From positions 1 to 44,526 of the forward strand of contig CAZJRQ010000020.1 in NCBI GenBank assembly GCA_964548535.1: a stretch of DNA of 44,526 nt, written 5' to 3'. The notes under the pieces are model-generated. The model was not told the origin of the DNA, did not search any database, and was given only the letters and a program-made list of their open reading frames with translations. This document shows, one piece after another, positions 18,173 through 25,924 of this stretch. Every line of letters starts with the position of its first letter. The first letter of the stretch is position 1. Made by a program: the position numbers and the translations under genes. The DNA comes from CAZJRQ01 sp964548535. Its GTDB lineage: Bacteria; Bacillota; Clostridia; Oscillospirales; Ruminococcaceae.

Positions 18173-18222
18173 ACAGCAAAGGCGCTGTGGACTACTTTTA
18201 GTGTCCACAGTGTCTTTTTTTT
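18173..18222 (+). promoter_or_regulatory. glnN leader: hexaloop hairpin overlapping a terminator
   Basis: Hairpin ACAGC (18173-18177) / GCTGT (18184-18188) has the six-base loop AAAGGC, with A at position 1 and G at position 4. The GCTGT strand is also part of the terminator stem 18181-18192 / 18203-18214 (12 bp with two G-U), which is followed by at least eight T. The two structures exclude each other. An AnnGnn hexaloop overlapping a terminator is the hallmark of RNA sites for ANTAR-domain antiterminators, known to control nitrogen genes in Clostridia. The second hairpin of the classical two-hairpin site is not evident. Confidence 0.65.
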
Positions 18223-18258
18223 ATTTTTTATAATTTATATTTTAATGGAGGGTTTAAA

Positions 18259-20340
18259 ATGAATGTTCCAAAGATTTTCGGAAGCGATGTGTTTAACGAG
18301 TCTGTAATGAAAGAGAGATTGCCTAAGGATATTTACAAGGATCTGAAAAAGACTATTGCTAACGGTGATCCGCTTCACATTGAGGTAGCAAATGTTGTTG
18401 CTAACGCAATGAAGGATTGGGCTTGTGACAGAGGTTGTACACATTATACTCACTGGTTCCAGCCAATGACAGGTTTGACCGCTGAAAAACTTGACAGTTT
18501 TATTTCACCTACTGAAGACGGCCATGTAATTATGGACTTTTCGGGTAAGGAACTTGTAAAGGGTGAGCCTGACGCATCATCTTTTCCATCAGGCGGACTA
18601 AGAGCTACTTTTGAGGCTAGAGGATATACAGCTTGGGATCCAACATCTTATGCTTTTATTAAGGAAAACACACTTTGTATTCCAACAGCATTTTGTTCAT
18701 ATAACGGCGAGGCTCTTGATAAGAAAACACCTTTGCTTCGTTCAATGAGTACAATTAGTAAATCAGCTTTGAGAATTTTGAAGCTATTCGGTTCAGATGC
18801 TACAAGAGTAATTTCTAATGTAGGTCCTGAGCAGGAATATTTCCTAATTGATAGAGAAATGTATTCACAAAGAAAAGACCTTATTTATTCTGGACGTACA
18901 CTTTATGGTGCACCTGCTCCAAGAGGTCAAGAGCTTGAGGATCATTATTTCGGAACAATTAAGACTAGAGTTGCGGCATACATGAAAGATGTAGACGAAC
19001 AGCTTTGGAAACTTGGAATTTATGCAAAGACAAAGCATAATGAAGTTGCTCCAGCACAGCATGAACTTGCTCCAATTTATGGAACAACTAATATTGCAAC
19101 TGATAATAACCAGTTGACAATGGAAGTTTTGAAGAGAACTGCTAGAAAGCATGGATTTAAATGCCTGTTGCATGAGAAGCCATTTGCTGGTGTTAACGGT
19201 TCTGGTAAACATAACAACTGGTCTATCTCAACAAATACTGGTATTAATTTGCTTGATCCTGGTAAAACTCCATCAGAAAATGCACAGTTCTTGCTATTCC
19301 TAGTTGCTGTTGTTAAGGCAGTTAATGAGTATCAGGATTTGCTAAGAATTTCTGTAGCATCTGCTGGTAATGATCATAGACTTGGTGCTAATGAAGCTCC
19401 TCCTGCAATTATTTCAATTTTCTTAGGTACAGAGCTTACAGAAATTTTGGAAGCTATTGTACATGGCGACAAGTATGAGGGACATGGCAAGCTTGAAATG
19501 GAAATTGGTGTTGACGTTCTTCCTAATTTCCCTAAGGATTCAACTGATCGTAATAGAACTTCACCATTTGCTTTTACAGGTAATAAATTTGAGTTTAGAA
19601 TGCCAGGTTCAAAGCTTTCAGTAGCTGGACCTAACACTGTACTTAATACAATTGTTGCTGAGGTTCTTGATGAATTTGCTGATGAGCTTGAAAAGGCTGA
19701 TGACTTTAATGTTGCTTTGAATGCTTTGATTAAGAGAACAATTTCAGAAAATCAGGCTATCGTATTTAATGGTAACGGCTATTCTGCTGAGTGGCCAATT
19801 GAGGCTGAGAAGAGAGGTCTAAATAACCTTAAATCAACTCCTGATGCACTTGTTCACTTTACTGATAAAAAGAATATTGATTTGTTCACAAAACATAGTG
19901 TTTATACAGAAGCTGAAATGTATTCAAGAGTTGAGATTCTTCTTGAAGAATATTGCAAAACTCTAAATATTGAGGCTTTGACAATGGTTGATATGGCTAA
20001 GAAGGATATTCTTCCTGCTGCTGCATCATATATTAAAGATCTTGCAAAGACTGCTGAGCTTTCAAAGGCTTGCGGAGCTGTTGCTGAGTTTGAAACTAGC
20101 ATGGTTCAAAGACTTTCAAAGTTAACATCTCAAACATATACTAAGCTTGGTGAGCTTGAAGATATTATTGTTAAGTGTAATACAATTGAAGATGCTTCAG
20201 AGCTAGCAAACTATTATCATGATGTTGTATTCGTTGCAATGGGTGAGCTTAGAGCTTATGCTGATGAAATTGAAACTCTAGTTGGTGAGAAATACTGGCC
20301 ATATCCAACATATGGTGAGATGTTATTCTACACTAAATAA
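18259..20340 (+). CDS. glnN: Glutamine synthetase type III
   Basis: ATP-dependent assimilation of ammonium into glutamine. The 693-aa length and the GSIII-specific N-terminus (FGSDVFNESVMKERLP) separate it from the 440-470-aa type I enzymes. Catalytic-core motifs are present: GPEQEYFLID (metal-binding glutamates), KHNEVAPAQHELAPI, GVNGSGKHNNWS and RLGANEAPPAI. GSIII forms dodecamers. The ATG follows GGAGGG. It is preceded by a terminator leader and followed by the ammonium transporter, so the two probably respond together to nitrogen supply. No terminator is obvious right after the stop. Confidence 0.97.
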   Translation: MNVPKIFGSDVFNESVMKERLPKDIYKDLKKTIANGDPLHIEVANVVANAMKDWACDRGCTHYTHWFQPMTGLTAEKLDSFISPTEDGHVIMDFSGKELVKGEPDASSFPSGGLRATFEARGYTAWDPTSYAFIKENTLCIPTAFCSYNGEALDKKTPLLRSMSTISKSALRILKLFGSDATRVISNVGPEQEYFLIDREMYSQRKDLIYSGRTLYGAPAPRGQELEDHYFGTIKTRVAAYMKDVDEQLWKLGIYAKTKHNEVAPAQHELAPIYGTTNIATDNNQLTMEVLKRTARKHGFKCLLHEKPFAGVNGSGKHNNWSISTNTGINLLDPGKTPSENAQFLLFLVAVVKAVNEYQDLLRISVASAGNDHRLGANEAPPAIISIFLGTELTEILEAIVHGDKYEGHGKLEMEIGVDVLPNFPKDSTDRNRTSPFAFTGNKFEFRMPGSKLSVAGPNTVLNTIVAEVLDEFADELEKADDFNVALNALIKRTISENQAIVFNGNGYSAEWPIEAEKRGLNNLKSTPDALVHFTDKKNIDLFTKHSVYTEAEMYSRVEILLEEYCKTLNIEALTMVDMAKKDILPAAASYIKDLAKTAELSKACGAVAEFETSMVQRLSKLTSQTYTKLGELEDIIVKCNTIEDASELANYYHDVVFVAMGELRAYADEIETLVGEKYWPYPTYGEMLFYTK

Positions 20341-20443
20341 TTTTTGTAATTTAGCTATTTTTTATAATTTCGATATTTGATTACTACATATTAAGCTTGT
20401 TATTTACTACAAATCTACTACATATTTGGCTATTATATAAAAG

Positions 20444-20504
20444 ATACACAACGAGGTGTATAGGACTATTGGGTTATTATCCGATGGTCTTATACACTTT
20501 TTTT
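20444..20504 (+). promoter_or_regulatory. amt leader: hexaloop hairpin overlapping a terminator
   Basis: Hairpin ATACAC (20444-20449) / GTGTAT (20456-20461) has the loop AACGAG, again A1 and G4. Its 3' strand is the 5' end of a long terminator stem: 20456-20466 with 20487-20497, continued inward to a TTATTA loop and followed by seven T. The architecture is the same as the glnN leader although the stem sequences differ, which supports shared control. A -10-like TATTAT/TATATA lies at 20431-20439 with no convincing -35. The remainder of 20341-20430 is AT-rich with no gene. Confidence 0.65.
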
Positions 20505-20550
20505 GTTTGTGTATATATTAAATGAAGATATTTTCGAGGGGGATTTTATT

Positions 20551-22278
20551 ATGACAGATATAATTAGAGAAGCCATAACTGATGAATTATTTGGCGTATG
20601 GTTTTTGATAGGTACTGCTTTAGTATTCTTTATGCAGTGCGGATTTGCAATGGTTGAAACTGGTTTTACCAGAGCTAAAAATGCTGGTAATATCATCATG
20701 AAAAACTTGATGGACTTCTGTATTGGTACAGTTGTATTCAGTTTGTTAGGATTTGGACTTTTGTTTGGTGAGAACGCATTTTTTGGACTAATTGGTAAGC
20801 CAGATTTGCAGATTTTCACATCATTCAGTGATTTCCCATGGTCTGATTTCGTATTTAATCTAGTTTTCTGTGCCACAACTGCAACAATCGTTTCAGGTGC
20901 TATGGCAGAAAGAACTAAGTTTATTTCATATTGTATATATTCAGCAGTTATTAGTGCAGTAATTTATCCAATTGAGGCTCACTGGATTTGGGGCGACGGT
21001 TGGCTAGCTCAACTAGGTTTTGTTGATTTCGCAGGTTCTACTGCAATTCATATGGTTGGTGGTATCGCAGCTCTAGTTGGTGCTATCGTAGTTGGCCCTA
21101 GAATTGGCAAATTCACTAAGGCTGGCAAGCCAAACGCTATTCCTGGTCACTCACTAACGCTTGGTGCTTTAGGTGTATTCATTCTATGGTTCGGCTGGTA
21201 TGGATTTAACGGTGCTGCTGCTGATAATGTTGAGCATCTATCACAGATTTTCGTAACAACTACAATTGCTCCAGCAATCGCTACTTGTGTAGCAATGGCT
21301 TTCACTTGGTTGATATATGGCAAGCCAGACGTTTCGATGTCACTTAATGGTTCGCTTGCAGGTCTTGTAGCTATTACAGCTCCTTGTGCTGATGTTGACG
21401 CTCTAGGTGCAGCAATCATCGGTGCTGTTGCAGGCTTACTAGTTTGCTTCGGTGTATGGCTACTTGATTATAAGCTAAAAGTTGATGACCCAGTTGGTGC
21501 TGTTGCAGTTCATGGTTTCAACGGTATTTGGGGAACACTTGCAGTTGGTTTGTTCGCAACAGGTAATGGACAAGATGAGATTACAGGTCTATTTTACGGC
21601 GGCGGATTTGAGCAGCTAGGAATTCAAGCACTTGGTGTTGTTTCAGTTGCTGCTTGGGCATTCCTAACTACATTCATTCTATTTAAAGTAATTGCATCTA
21701 CAATTGGACTAAGAGCTTCTGAACAGGAAGAAATCATTGGTCTTGATACTACAGAGCATGGTCTTGTATCATCATACGCTGACTTCGCTCCATCAATGGC
21801 ACAAGCTTCACTTTCATATACAAAAGATGATGCTAAGAGTGTTGAAAAGGTTACGACTCCAGCTGTTCCTGTTGAAAAAGCAGTTGAGGTTGAATCATAT
21901 GTAACAGATAATGTTGATGGTTCTCCTAAGCTTACAAAGGTTGTTGCAATCTTTAGACAAACAAAACTTGCTGATTTCTTATCAGCAATGGAAGAAATCA
22001 ATGTTACAGGTATCACAGTAACAAATGTACTTGGATGCGGTATGCAGAAGGGTCAAACAGAGTATTATCGTGGTACTGAGGTTCAGACAAATCTATTGCC
22101 TAAGGTAAAAGCAGAAGTTGCAATTTGCAAGGTTCCTACAAGAGCAGTTATTAATGCTGCAAAGGCTGCACTTTACACTGGCAACATCGGTGATGGTAAA
22201 ATCTTTATTTACGATATTGAAAACGTAATTAAGATTCGTACTGGTGAAGAAGGTCTTGACGCTTTGCAGGATGATTAA
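20551..22278 (+). CDS. amt: Ammonium channel AmtB fused to a PII domain
   Basis: Residues 1 to about 410 form an Amt/Mep/Rh ammonium channel: eleven expected helices, FMQCGFAMVETGFTRAKN, GGIAALVGAIVVGPR, and FGWYGFNG. After a roughly 40-residue linker, the last 120 or so residues form a PII (GlnB/GlnK) domain, with T-loop sequence GCGMQKGQTEYYRGTEVQ, LLPKVKAEV and a TGNIGDGKIFI C-loop. PII proteins normally gate AmtB in trans; here the regulator is covalently attached. The usual uridylylated T-loop tyrosine after RGxE is Val, so control is probably by ATP/ADP/2-oxoglutarate alone. The start is ATG 20551 after GAGGGGGA; the longer frame from 20503 runs into the leader. Confidence 0.94.
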   Translation: MTDIIREAITDELFGVWFLIGTALVFFMQCGFAMVETGFTRAKNAGNIIMKNLMDFCIGTVVFSLLGFGLLFGENAFFGLIGKPDLQIFTSFSDFPWSDFVFNLVFCATTATIVSGAMAERTKFISYCIYSAVISAVIYPIEAHWIWGDGWLAQLGFVDFAGSTAIHMVGGIAALVGAIVVGPRIGKFTKAGKPNAIPGHSLTLGALGVFILWFGWYGFNGAAADNVEHLSQIFVTTTIAPAIATCVAMAFTWLIYGKPDVSMSLNGSLAGLVAITAPCADVDALGAAIIGAVAGLLVCFGVWLLDYKLKVDDPVGAVAVHGFNGIWGTLAVGLFATGNGQDEITGLFYGGGFEQLGIQALGVVSVAAWAFLTTFILFKVIASTIGLRASEQEEIIGLDTTEHGLVSSYADFAPSMAQASLSYTKDDAKSVEKVTTPAVPVEKAVEVESYVTDNVDGSPKLTKVVAIFRQTKLADFLSAMEEINVTGITVTNVLGCGMQKGQTEYYRGTEVQTNLLPKVKAEVAICKVPTRAVINAAKAALYTGNIGDGKIFIYDIENVIKIRTGEEGLDALQDD

Positions 22279-22300
22279 TTCCTTACTTATTTCGCTTATA

Positions 22301-22410
22301 AGAGATGACGCAGATTTCCATTATTAATTTGCCCCCATCCCACTTATAAATTATAGCTTGAAGCTCATGAGTCGGTTTACGCTGGCTTGTGAGTTTCTTG
22401 CGTCATAAGG
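22301..22410 (+). ncRNA. Candidate structured RNA downstream of amt
   Basis: A 16-bp hairpin (GAAGCTCATGAGTCGG, 22360-22375, with CTGGCTTGTGAGTTTC, 22382-22397; six-base loop) contains five G-U pairs that would be C-A mismatches on the other strand, so it favours a plus-strand RNA. It is enclosed by ATGACGCA (22305-22312) / TGCGTCAT (22399-22406). A C-rich single-stranded segment lies near 22331-22341, and a terminator follows at 22440-22473. It holds no open reading frame and no plus-strand gene follows. It is either an independent small RNA or a structured 3' UTR of amt. I do not recognise the family. Confidence 0.5.
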
Positions 22411-22435
22411 AAAAATGTTAGATGACTATGTATAG

Positions 22436-22474
22436 AAAAAACGTTCCATGATTTTTTTCATAGAACGTTTTTTG
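22436..22474. terminator. Bidirectional terminator between amt and mgtE
   Basis: Stem AACGTTC-ATGA (22440-22451) with TCAT-GAACGTT (22458-22469), an A run on the left and a T run on the right. It can end both the plus-strand amt/RNA transcript and the minus-strand mgtE transcript, whose stop codon is at 22490. Confidence 0.8.
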
Positions 22475-22489
22475 TGTAATATTTAAAAT

Positions 22490-23863
22490 TTAGATGTTAA
22501 ACATACTCATAGCAATGTTGAAGAAAATTAGCGTCGAACAAGTATCAACAATTGTTGTAATCAGCGGGGCAGCCATAATAGCCGGGTCAAGCTTTAGTTT
22601 CTTTGCAAGCATTGGCAGCATACAGCCGATAAGCTTAGAAATTACAACTGTAGCAACAACCGATAAACTAACTGTAATTGAAAGTTTTAGGGGGCTGACA
22701 CCAGTAGTAGTATTGAAATAGGTATAAGTAATATAAATTCTTATGCCGTTTACTAAAGCAAGAACTGCACTGACAATTAACGAAATTCTGAACTCCTTGA
22801 ATACAACCTTGAAGAAATCCTTAAGTCTAATTTCGCCAATAGACATACCTCGAATAATCATAGTTGATGACTGTGAACCGCAGTTTCCGCCTGTATCAGT
22901 AAGCATCGGAATGAACGAAACTAATATTGGAATTGCCGCAAAAGCCGCCTCATGTCTTGTAATTATTGTGCCAGTTATTGTTGCCGAAATCATAAGTAGC
23001 AGCAGCCACAATACACGGTTTTTTGCATGTTTTAAAACCGAAGTCTTGAAATAAGCTTCTTCACTTGGAGAAACCGCCGCCATGATAGAGAAGTCCTCAG
23101 TCGTTTCTTCCTGCAAAACGTCCATAGCATCATCAACTGTTACAATTCCGACAATTCGATATTCCTTATCAACCACCGGCAAAGCCATAAAGTCATATTT
23201 AGAGAATTTCTTTACCACCTGTTCTTTGTCCTCAAGAGTATCAGCTGTGATTACATTCGTTTCCATAATATCCATGATTATATCATCGTCGTCCGCTGTC
23301 AAAAGGTCTAGCACGGATAAAACACCAATTAGCTTGCGGTCTTCAGTAACATATAGCGTGTAAATAGTTTCTTTAACCATACCGATTTGCCTGATTTTAA
23401 GCAGAGCGTCCGAAACAGTCATTTCCTTCTTGAGGTAAATATACTCTGTGGTCATTATTGAGCCAGCGCTATCCTTAGGATACTGCAAAATCTGATTAAT
23501 CTGAGCTCGAGTTTCGCTGTCAACATTTCTCAAAACACGAGAAACCACACTAGCTGGCATTTCTTCAATCATATCAACCGTATCATCAATGAACAAATCA
23601 TCAATAACTTGCTGCAACTCAATGTCACTGAACGAATTGATAAGTATCATTTTCATATCGCTATCAATATATGAAAAAACATCAGCAGCTAAATCTTTGG
23701 GTAACAGTCTAAATAAAATTGGTAAATCTTTCGTATCTATTTCTGAATTGTCGTTGATTTCATGAAAAATATCAGCAATATCTGCCTCGTTCATGACAAT
23801 TAGGTTGTCTTTAATTGACTTGAAATCACGCTTTTCAATTAGATCAATAATCGTATTATATAT
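22490..23863 (-). CDS. mgtE: MgtE magnesium transporter, probable AUA start
   Basis: Mg2+ channel/transporter with an N-terminal helical domain (1 to about 125), two CBS domains (about 130-250) that sense Mg2+, and five C-terminal membrane helices containing PMLTDTGGNCGSQSST. The first ATG (23794) has no ribosome site and cuts into the N domain. Translation upstream to 23863 continues in family style (YNTIIDLIEKRDFKSIK). It ends eight bases from a perfect AGGAGG (23872-23877) at an ATA codon, giving 457 aa, the normal MgtE length (about 450). No ATG, GTG or TTG lies in between. I therefore infer AUA initiation, or a sequence error at that codon. Confidence 0.88.
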   Translation of the reverse strand: MYNTIIDLIEKRDFKSIKDNLIVMNEADIADIFHEINDNSEIDTKDLPILFRLLPKDLAADVFSYIDSDMKMILINSFSDIELQQVIDDLFIDDTVDMIEEMPASVVSRVLRNVDSETRAQINQILQYPKDSAGSIMTTEYIYLKKEMTVSDALLKIRQIGMVKETIYTLYVTEDRKLIGVLSVLDLLTADDDDIIMDIMETNVITADTLEDKEQVVKKFSKYDFMALPVVDKEYRIVGIVTVDDAMDVLQEETTEDFSIMAAVSPSEEAYFKTSVLKHAKNRVLWLLLLMISATITGTIITRHEAAFAAIPILVSFIPMLTDTGGNCGSQSSTMIIRGMSIGEIRLKDFFKVVFKEFRISLIVSAVLALVNGIRIYITYTYFNTTTGVSPLKLSITVSLSVVATVVISKLIGCMLPMLAKKLKLDPAIMAAPLITTIVDTCSTLIFFNIAMSMFNI

Positions 23864-23985
23864 TTTTGTTTCCTCCTAAAAGTAAATAATTGTGCAAAAA
23901 AAATACAACAGTTTAACAAAATGCACCTTTATAAAAGTTTGCCCTAATTAAGGGCTTTTAAACCCAAAAATATTAAAGGACAACT
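23864..23985 (-). promoter_or_regulatory. mgtE 5' leader, about 120 nt
   Basis: The predicted transcript start is near 23985. The leader has two overlapping possible hairpins around GGGTTTAAAAGCCC and GCCCTTAATTAGGGC (about 23946-23969), which share the GCCC strand and exclude each other. It does not look like the M-box magnesium riboswitch: it is too short and lacks the conserved three-helix core. A regulatory role is speculative. Confidence 0.35.
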
Positions 23986-23991
23986 ATAATT

Positions 23992-24020
23992 ATAATACAA
24001 TTTTAAGCGGATTTTGTCAA
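23992..24020 (-). promoter_or_regulatory. Sigma-A promoter of mgtE
   Basis: Minus strand: TTGACA (24015-24020), 17-bp spacer, TATTAT (23992-23997). Confidence 0.7.
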
Positions 24021-24098
24021 GCGTTTTACATAATAATTACCTGTTTATATAGGCTTTTTGCAATGCTTTTACGCTTGAATTTTTCAATAAGAATTTGA

Positions 24099-25583
24099 TT
24101 AAGCTTTATCAATTTCTATAGTTTTTGTGGAGATTTTCCTGCAAAAAGCCGAGTCGTGCTCGACAAATAAAATCGACGGCTGATATTTTTCAAGCAGATT
24201 TTCTATTTGAATTCTAGATATAACATCGATAAAATTCAACGGTTCGTCCCAAATGTATAAATGTGCCTGCTGACACAGACTTCCTGATAACGCTACTTTT
24301 TTCTTTTGTCCAGCGCTATAGCTTTCAATTGGCTTTTCAAATTGCTCGCGAGAAAAATCCAGCTTTCTAAGAATTGTGCGAAATAAGCTTTCATCAATTT
24401 GATTCTGCTGACAAAATTCATCAAGATTGCCTTTTAAATGTTCGGTCGATTGAGAAATATATGAAATTTTCAGACGGTCATTTTTTATTATTTTGCCGTC
24501 GTATGGTATATCTTCACCGCAAATAAGCTTTAGAATGCTCGATTTTCCACAGCCGTTTACACCGGTAAGTGCGACCTTTTCGCCTTGTTCAATTGTAAAA
24601 TTAACAGGCTCGCAAATTTGTCTGTCACTGTATTTAATTACAACATTCTCCAAAGTTATAAGTTGATTTGTGTGAAATTTCAGCGGAGAAATCTTTAAAT
24701 CTTCAACAGTTTCCAAGTCATTTAGCAGATTCTCTTTATCGCTTAGCATATTATTTCTGCGACGGTCTAATGATTTTGAACGCTTCATCATCTTTGCAGA
24801 CTTGTGTCCTATAAAACCAGTATCAGGTCTTAGTCCGGAATTTCGGACACCTTGTTTTGATTTTTCAACCTTATTACTCCAATCATGTGTGCTTTGCACA
24901 CCTTTTTTTAGTCTTGAAATATCACGCTCTAGCTTTTGATTTTCGGATTGCTCAAAGCTCATTTGCAATTCCTTATTATGGTTCCATGATGAAAAATTAC
25001 CCTTTTGAATTTCAATGCTGTTTTTGTTAATCGACAAAATGTGGTCTACCGATTTGTCCAAAAAATCTCGGTCGTGAGAAACCAGTATAAAGCCCTTTTT
25101 TTGACTTAGATACTCCGAAACTTTTGCTCGTCCCAGTGTATCTAAATGATTAGTCGGCTCGTCAATCAGTAAAAAAACATTTTCGCGCAGGAACATTGCG
25201 GCAAGTTTTGCCTTAGTTTGCTCACCGTTAGATAATGTCTTGAACTGCCTATATAGCACATCATCGCTGACATCAAGAAGTGAAAGCTCTCTGATAATTT
25301 CCCAATCCAACGCTTGCGGACTAATTTCTCTGATAATGTCAATTGTCAGCCAATCCTCATCAGCATCGTATGGAAAATATTCAAAGTCGACGCTCGACGA
25401 AATTTTCCCCGTGTATTCAAGCTGGTTCATCAAAAGCTTTAAAAAGGTTGTTTTACCTTTTCCGTTTCGTGCAATGAAACCTAGTTTCCAGTTGGTGTCT
25501 ATCTGAAAATTTACATCTTCAAAAATATTCTCGGCACTTCCATCATATCCGAAAGTTAAATTATTTACGTTAATTAATGACAT
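24099..25583 (-). CDS. ABC-F ribosomal protection protein, Lsa-like
   Basis: The 494-aa protein has two ABC ATPase cassettes and no membrane segment. Cassette 1: Walker A ARNGKGKTT (about 38-46), signature LSNGEQ, Walker B FLLIDEPTNHLD. A linker rich in K/R/N/S follows (about 205-300), then cassette 2: GVNGCGKSS, SAGQKKK and IWDEPLNFID. The NWKLGFIARNGKGKTT start and the WDEPLNFID Walker B are typical of the Lsa/Vga group. That group displaces lincosamides, streptogramin A and pleuromutilins from the ribosome. The attenuator leader upstream agrees with antibiotic-inducible expression. Resistance itself is inferred. Confidence 0.88.
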   Translation of the reverse strand: MSLINVNNLTFGYDGSAENIFEDVNFQIDTNWKLGFIARNGKGKTTFLKLLMNQLEYTGKISSSVDFEYFPYDADEDWLTIDIIREISPQALDWEIIRELSLLDVSDDVLYRQFKTLSNGEQTKAKLAAMFLRENVFLLIDEPTNHLDTLGRAKVSEYLSQKKGFILVSHDRDFLDKSVDHILSINKNSIEIQKGNFSSWNHNKELQMSFEQSENQKLERDISRLKKGVQSTHDWSNKVEKSKQGVRNSGLRPDTGFIGHKSAKMMKRSKSLDRRRNNMLSDKENLLNDLETVEDLKISPLKFHTNQLITLENVVIKYSDRQICEPVNFTIEQGEKVALTGVNGCGKSSILKLICGEDIPYDGKIIKNDRLKISYISQSTEHLKGNLDEFCQQNQIDESLFRTILRKLDFSREQFEKPIESYSAGQKKKVALSGSLCQQAHLYIWDEPLNFIDVISRIQIENLLEKYQPSILFVEHDSAFCRKISTKTIEIDKA

Positions 25584-25624
25584 ATATATCGCCCTCCTGT
25601 TTTACTCATAAAATGATACAAAAA

Positions 25625-25654
25625 ATACCGCAGGAAAATACTTCCGTGCGGTAT
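25625..25654 (-). terminator. Attenuator terminator in the ABC-F leader
   Basis: The perfect 8-bp stem ATACCGCA/TGCGGTAT (25625-25632 with 25647-25654) contains an inner GGAA/TTCC stem and is followed on the minus strand by TTTTTTG. It lies about 40 bp upstream of the ABC-F start codon, inside the transcript. The 11-base segment 25630-25640 is exactly complementary to 25722-25732 further upstream in the same leader, a competing antiterminator pairing. Confidence 0.75.
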
Positions 25655-25659
25655 AAATA

Positions 25660-25767
25660 TCAAAGCAAAACACACCCCAAAATGAGTATGAAAAACGATA
25701 TATATATACTAGACGAGCGCATATTTTCCTGCAATGGCACAACAAAATGAGCGGATAACTCCACCAT
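25660..25767 (-). CDS. Possible 35-aa leader peptide of the ABC-F attenuator
   Basis: Open frame ATG 25767 to TGA 25660. Its codons 12-16 are the antiterminator strand (25722-25732), and its stop lies just before the terminator. Ribosomes moving through it would cover the antiterminator strand and favour termination. No strong ribosome site is visible (AAGG about 11 bases upstream), so translation is uncertain. The hydrophobic C-terminal half may be incidental. Confidence 0.4.
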   Translation of the reverse strand: MVELSAHFVVPLQENMRSSSIYISFFILILGCVLL

Positions 25768-25787
25768 GAATTATTGAGCCTTAAAAA

Positions 25788-25808
25788 TTAGCAAGAAAAA
25801 TTACGCAT
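25788..25808 (-). CDS. Possible 6-aa leader peptide (MRNFSC)
   Basis: A minimal frame, ATG 25808 to TAA 25788, follows GAAAGGA at a rather long 12-base spacing and begins about 28 nt after the predicted transcript start. Very short leader peptides are known in attenuators of antibiotic-resistance ABC-F and erm genes. This one is a candidate only. Confidence 0.35.
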   Translation of the reverse strand: MRNFSC

Positions 25809-25842
25809 CGGCTAAATCAGTCCTTTCAAAAAAACTATCTAG

Positions 25843-25871
25843 ATTATAACATAGCTCTCGCGGATTGTCAA
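25843..25871 (-). promoter_or_regulatory. Sigma-A promoter of the ABC-F gene
   Basis: Minus strand: consensus TTGACA (25866-25871), 17-bp spacer, TATAAT (25843-25848). The predicted start near 25836 gives a leader of about 250 nt, unusually long for this window. Confidence 0.85.
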
Positions 25872-25884
25872 GTATGATGTATAG

Positions 25885-25917
25885 AAAAAAACAGAGCAAA
25901 AATAAATTTTACTCTGT
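25885..25917 (-). terminator. Terminator of the CAP/Fn3 gene
   Basis: ACAGAG/CTCTGT stem (25891-25896 with 25912-25917) extended by A-T pairs, followed on the minus strand by a run of seven T. It lies just after the stop codon at 25925. Confidence 0.75.
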
Positions 25918-25924
25918 CAAAGAT

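Noticed and set aside
20503..20550. N-terminal extension of the ammonium channel
   Set aside because: It begins in the leader terminator T run. The ATG at 20551 has the ribosome site and gives the normal family start.
23864..23985. M-box magnesium riboswitch ahead of mgtE
   Set aside because: The leader is too short (about 120 nt) and lacks the conserved loops of the M-box.
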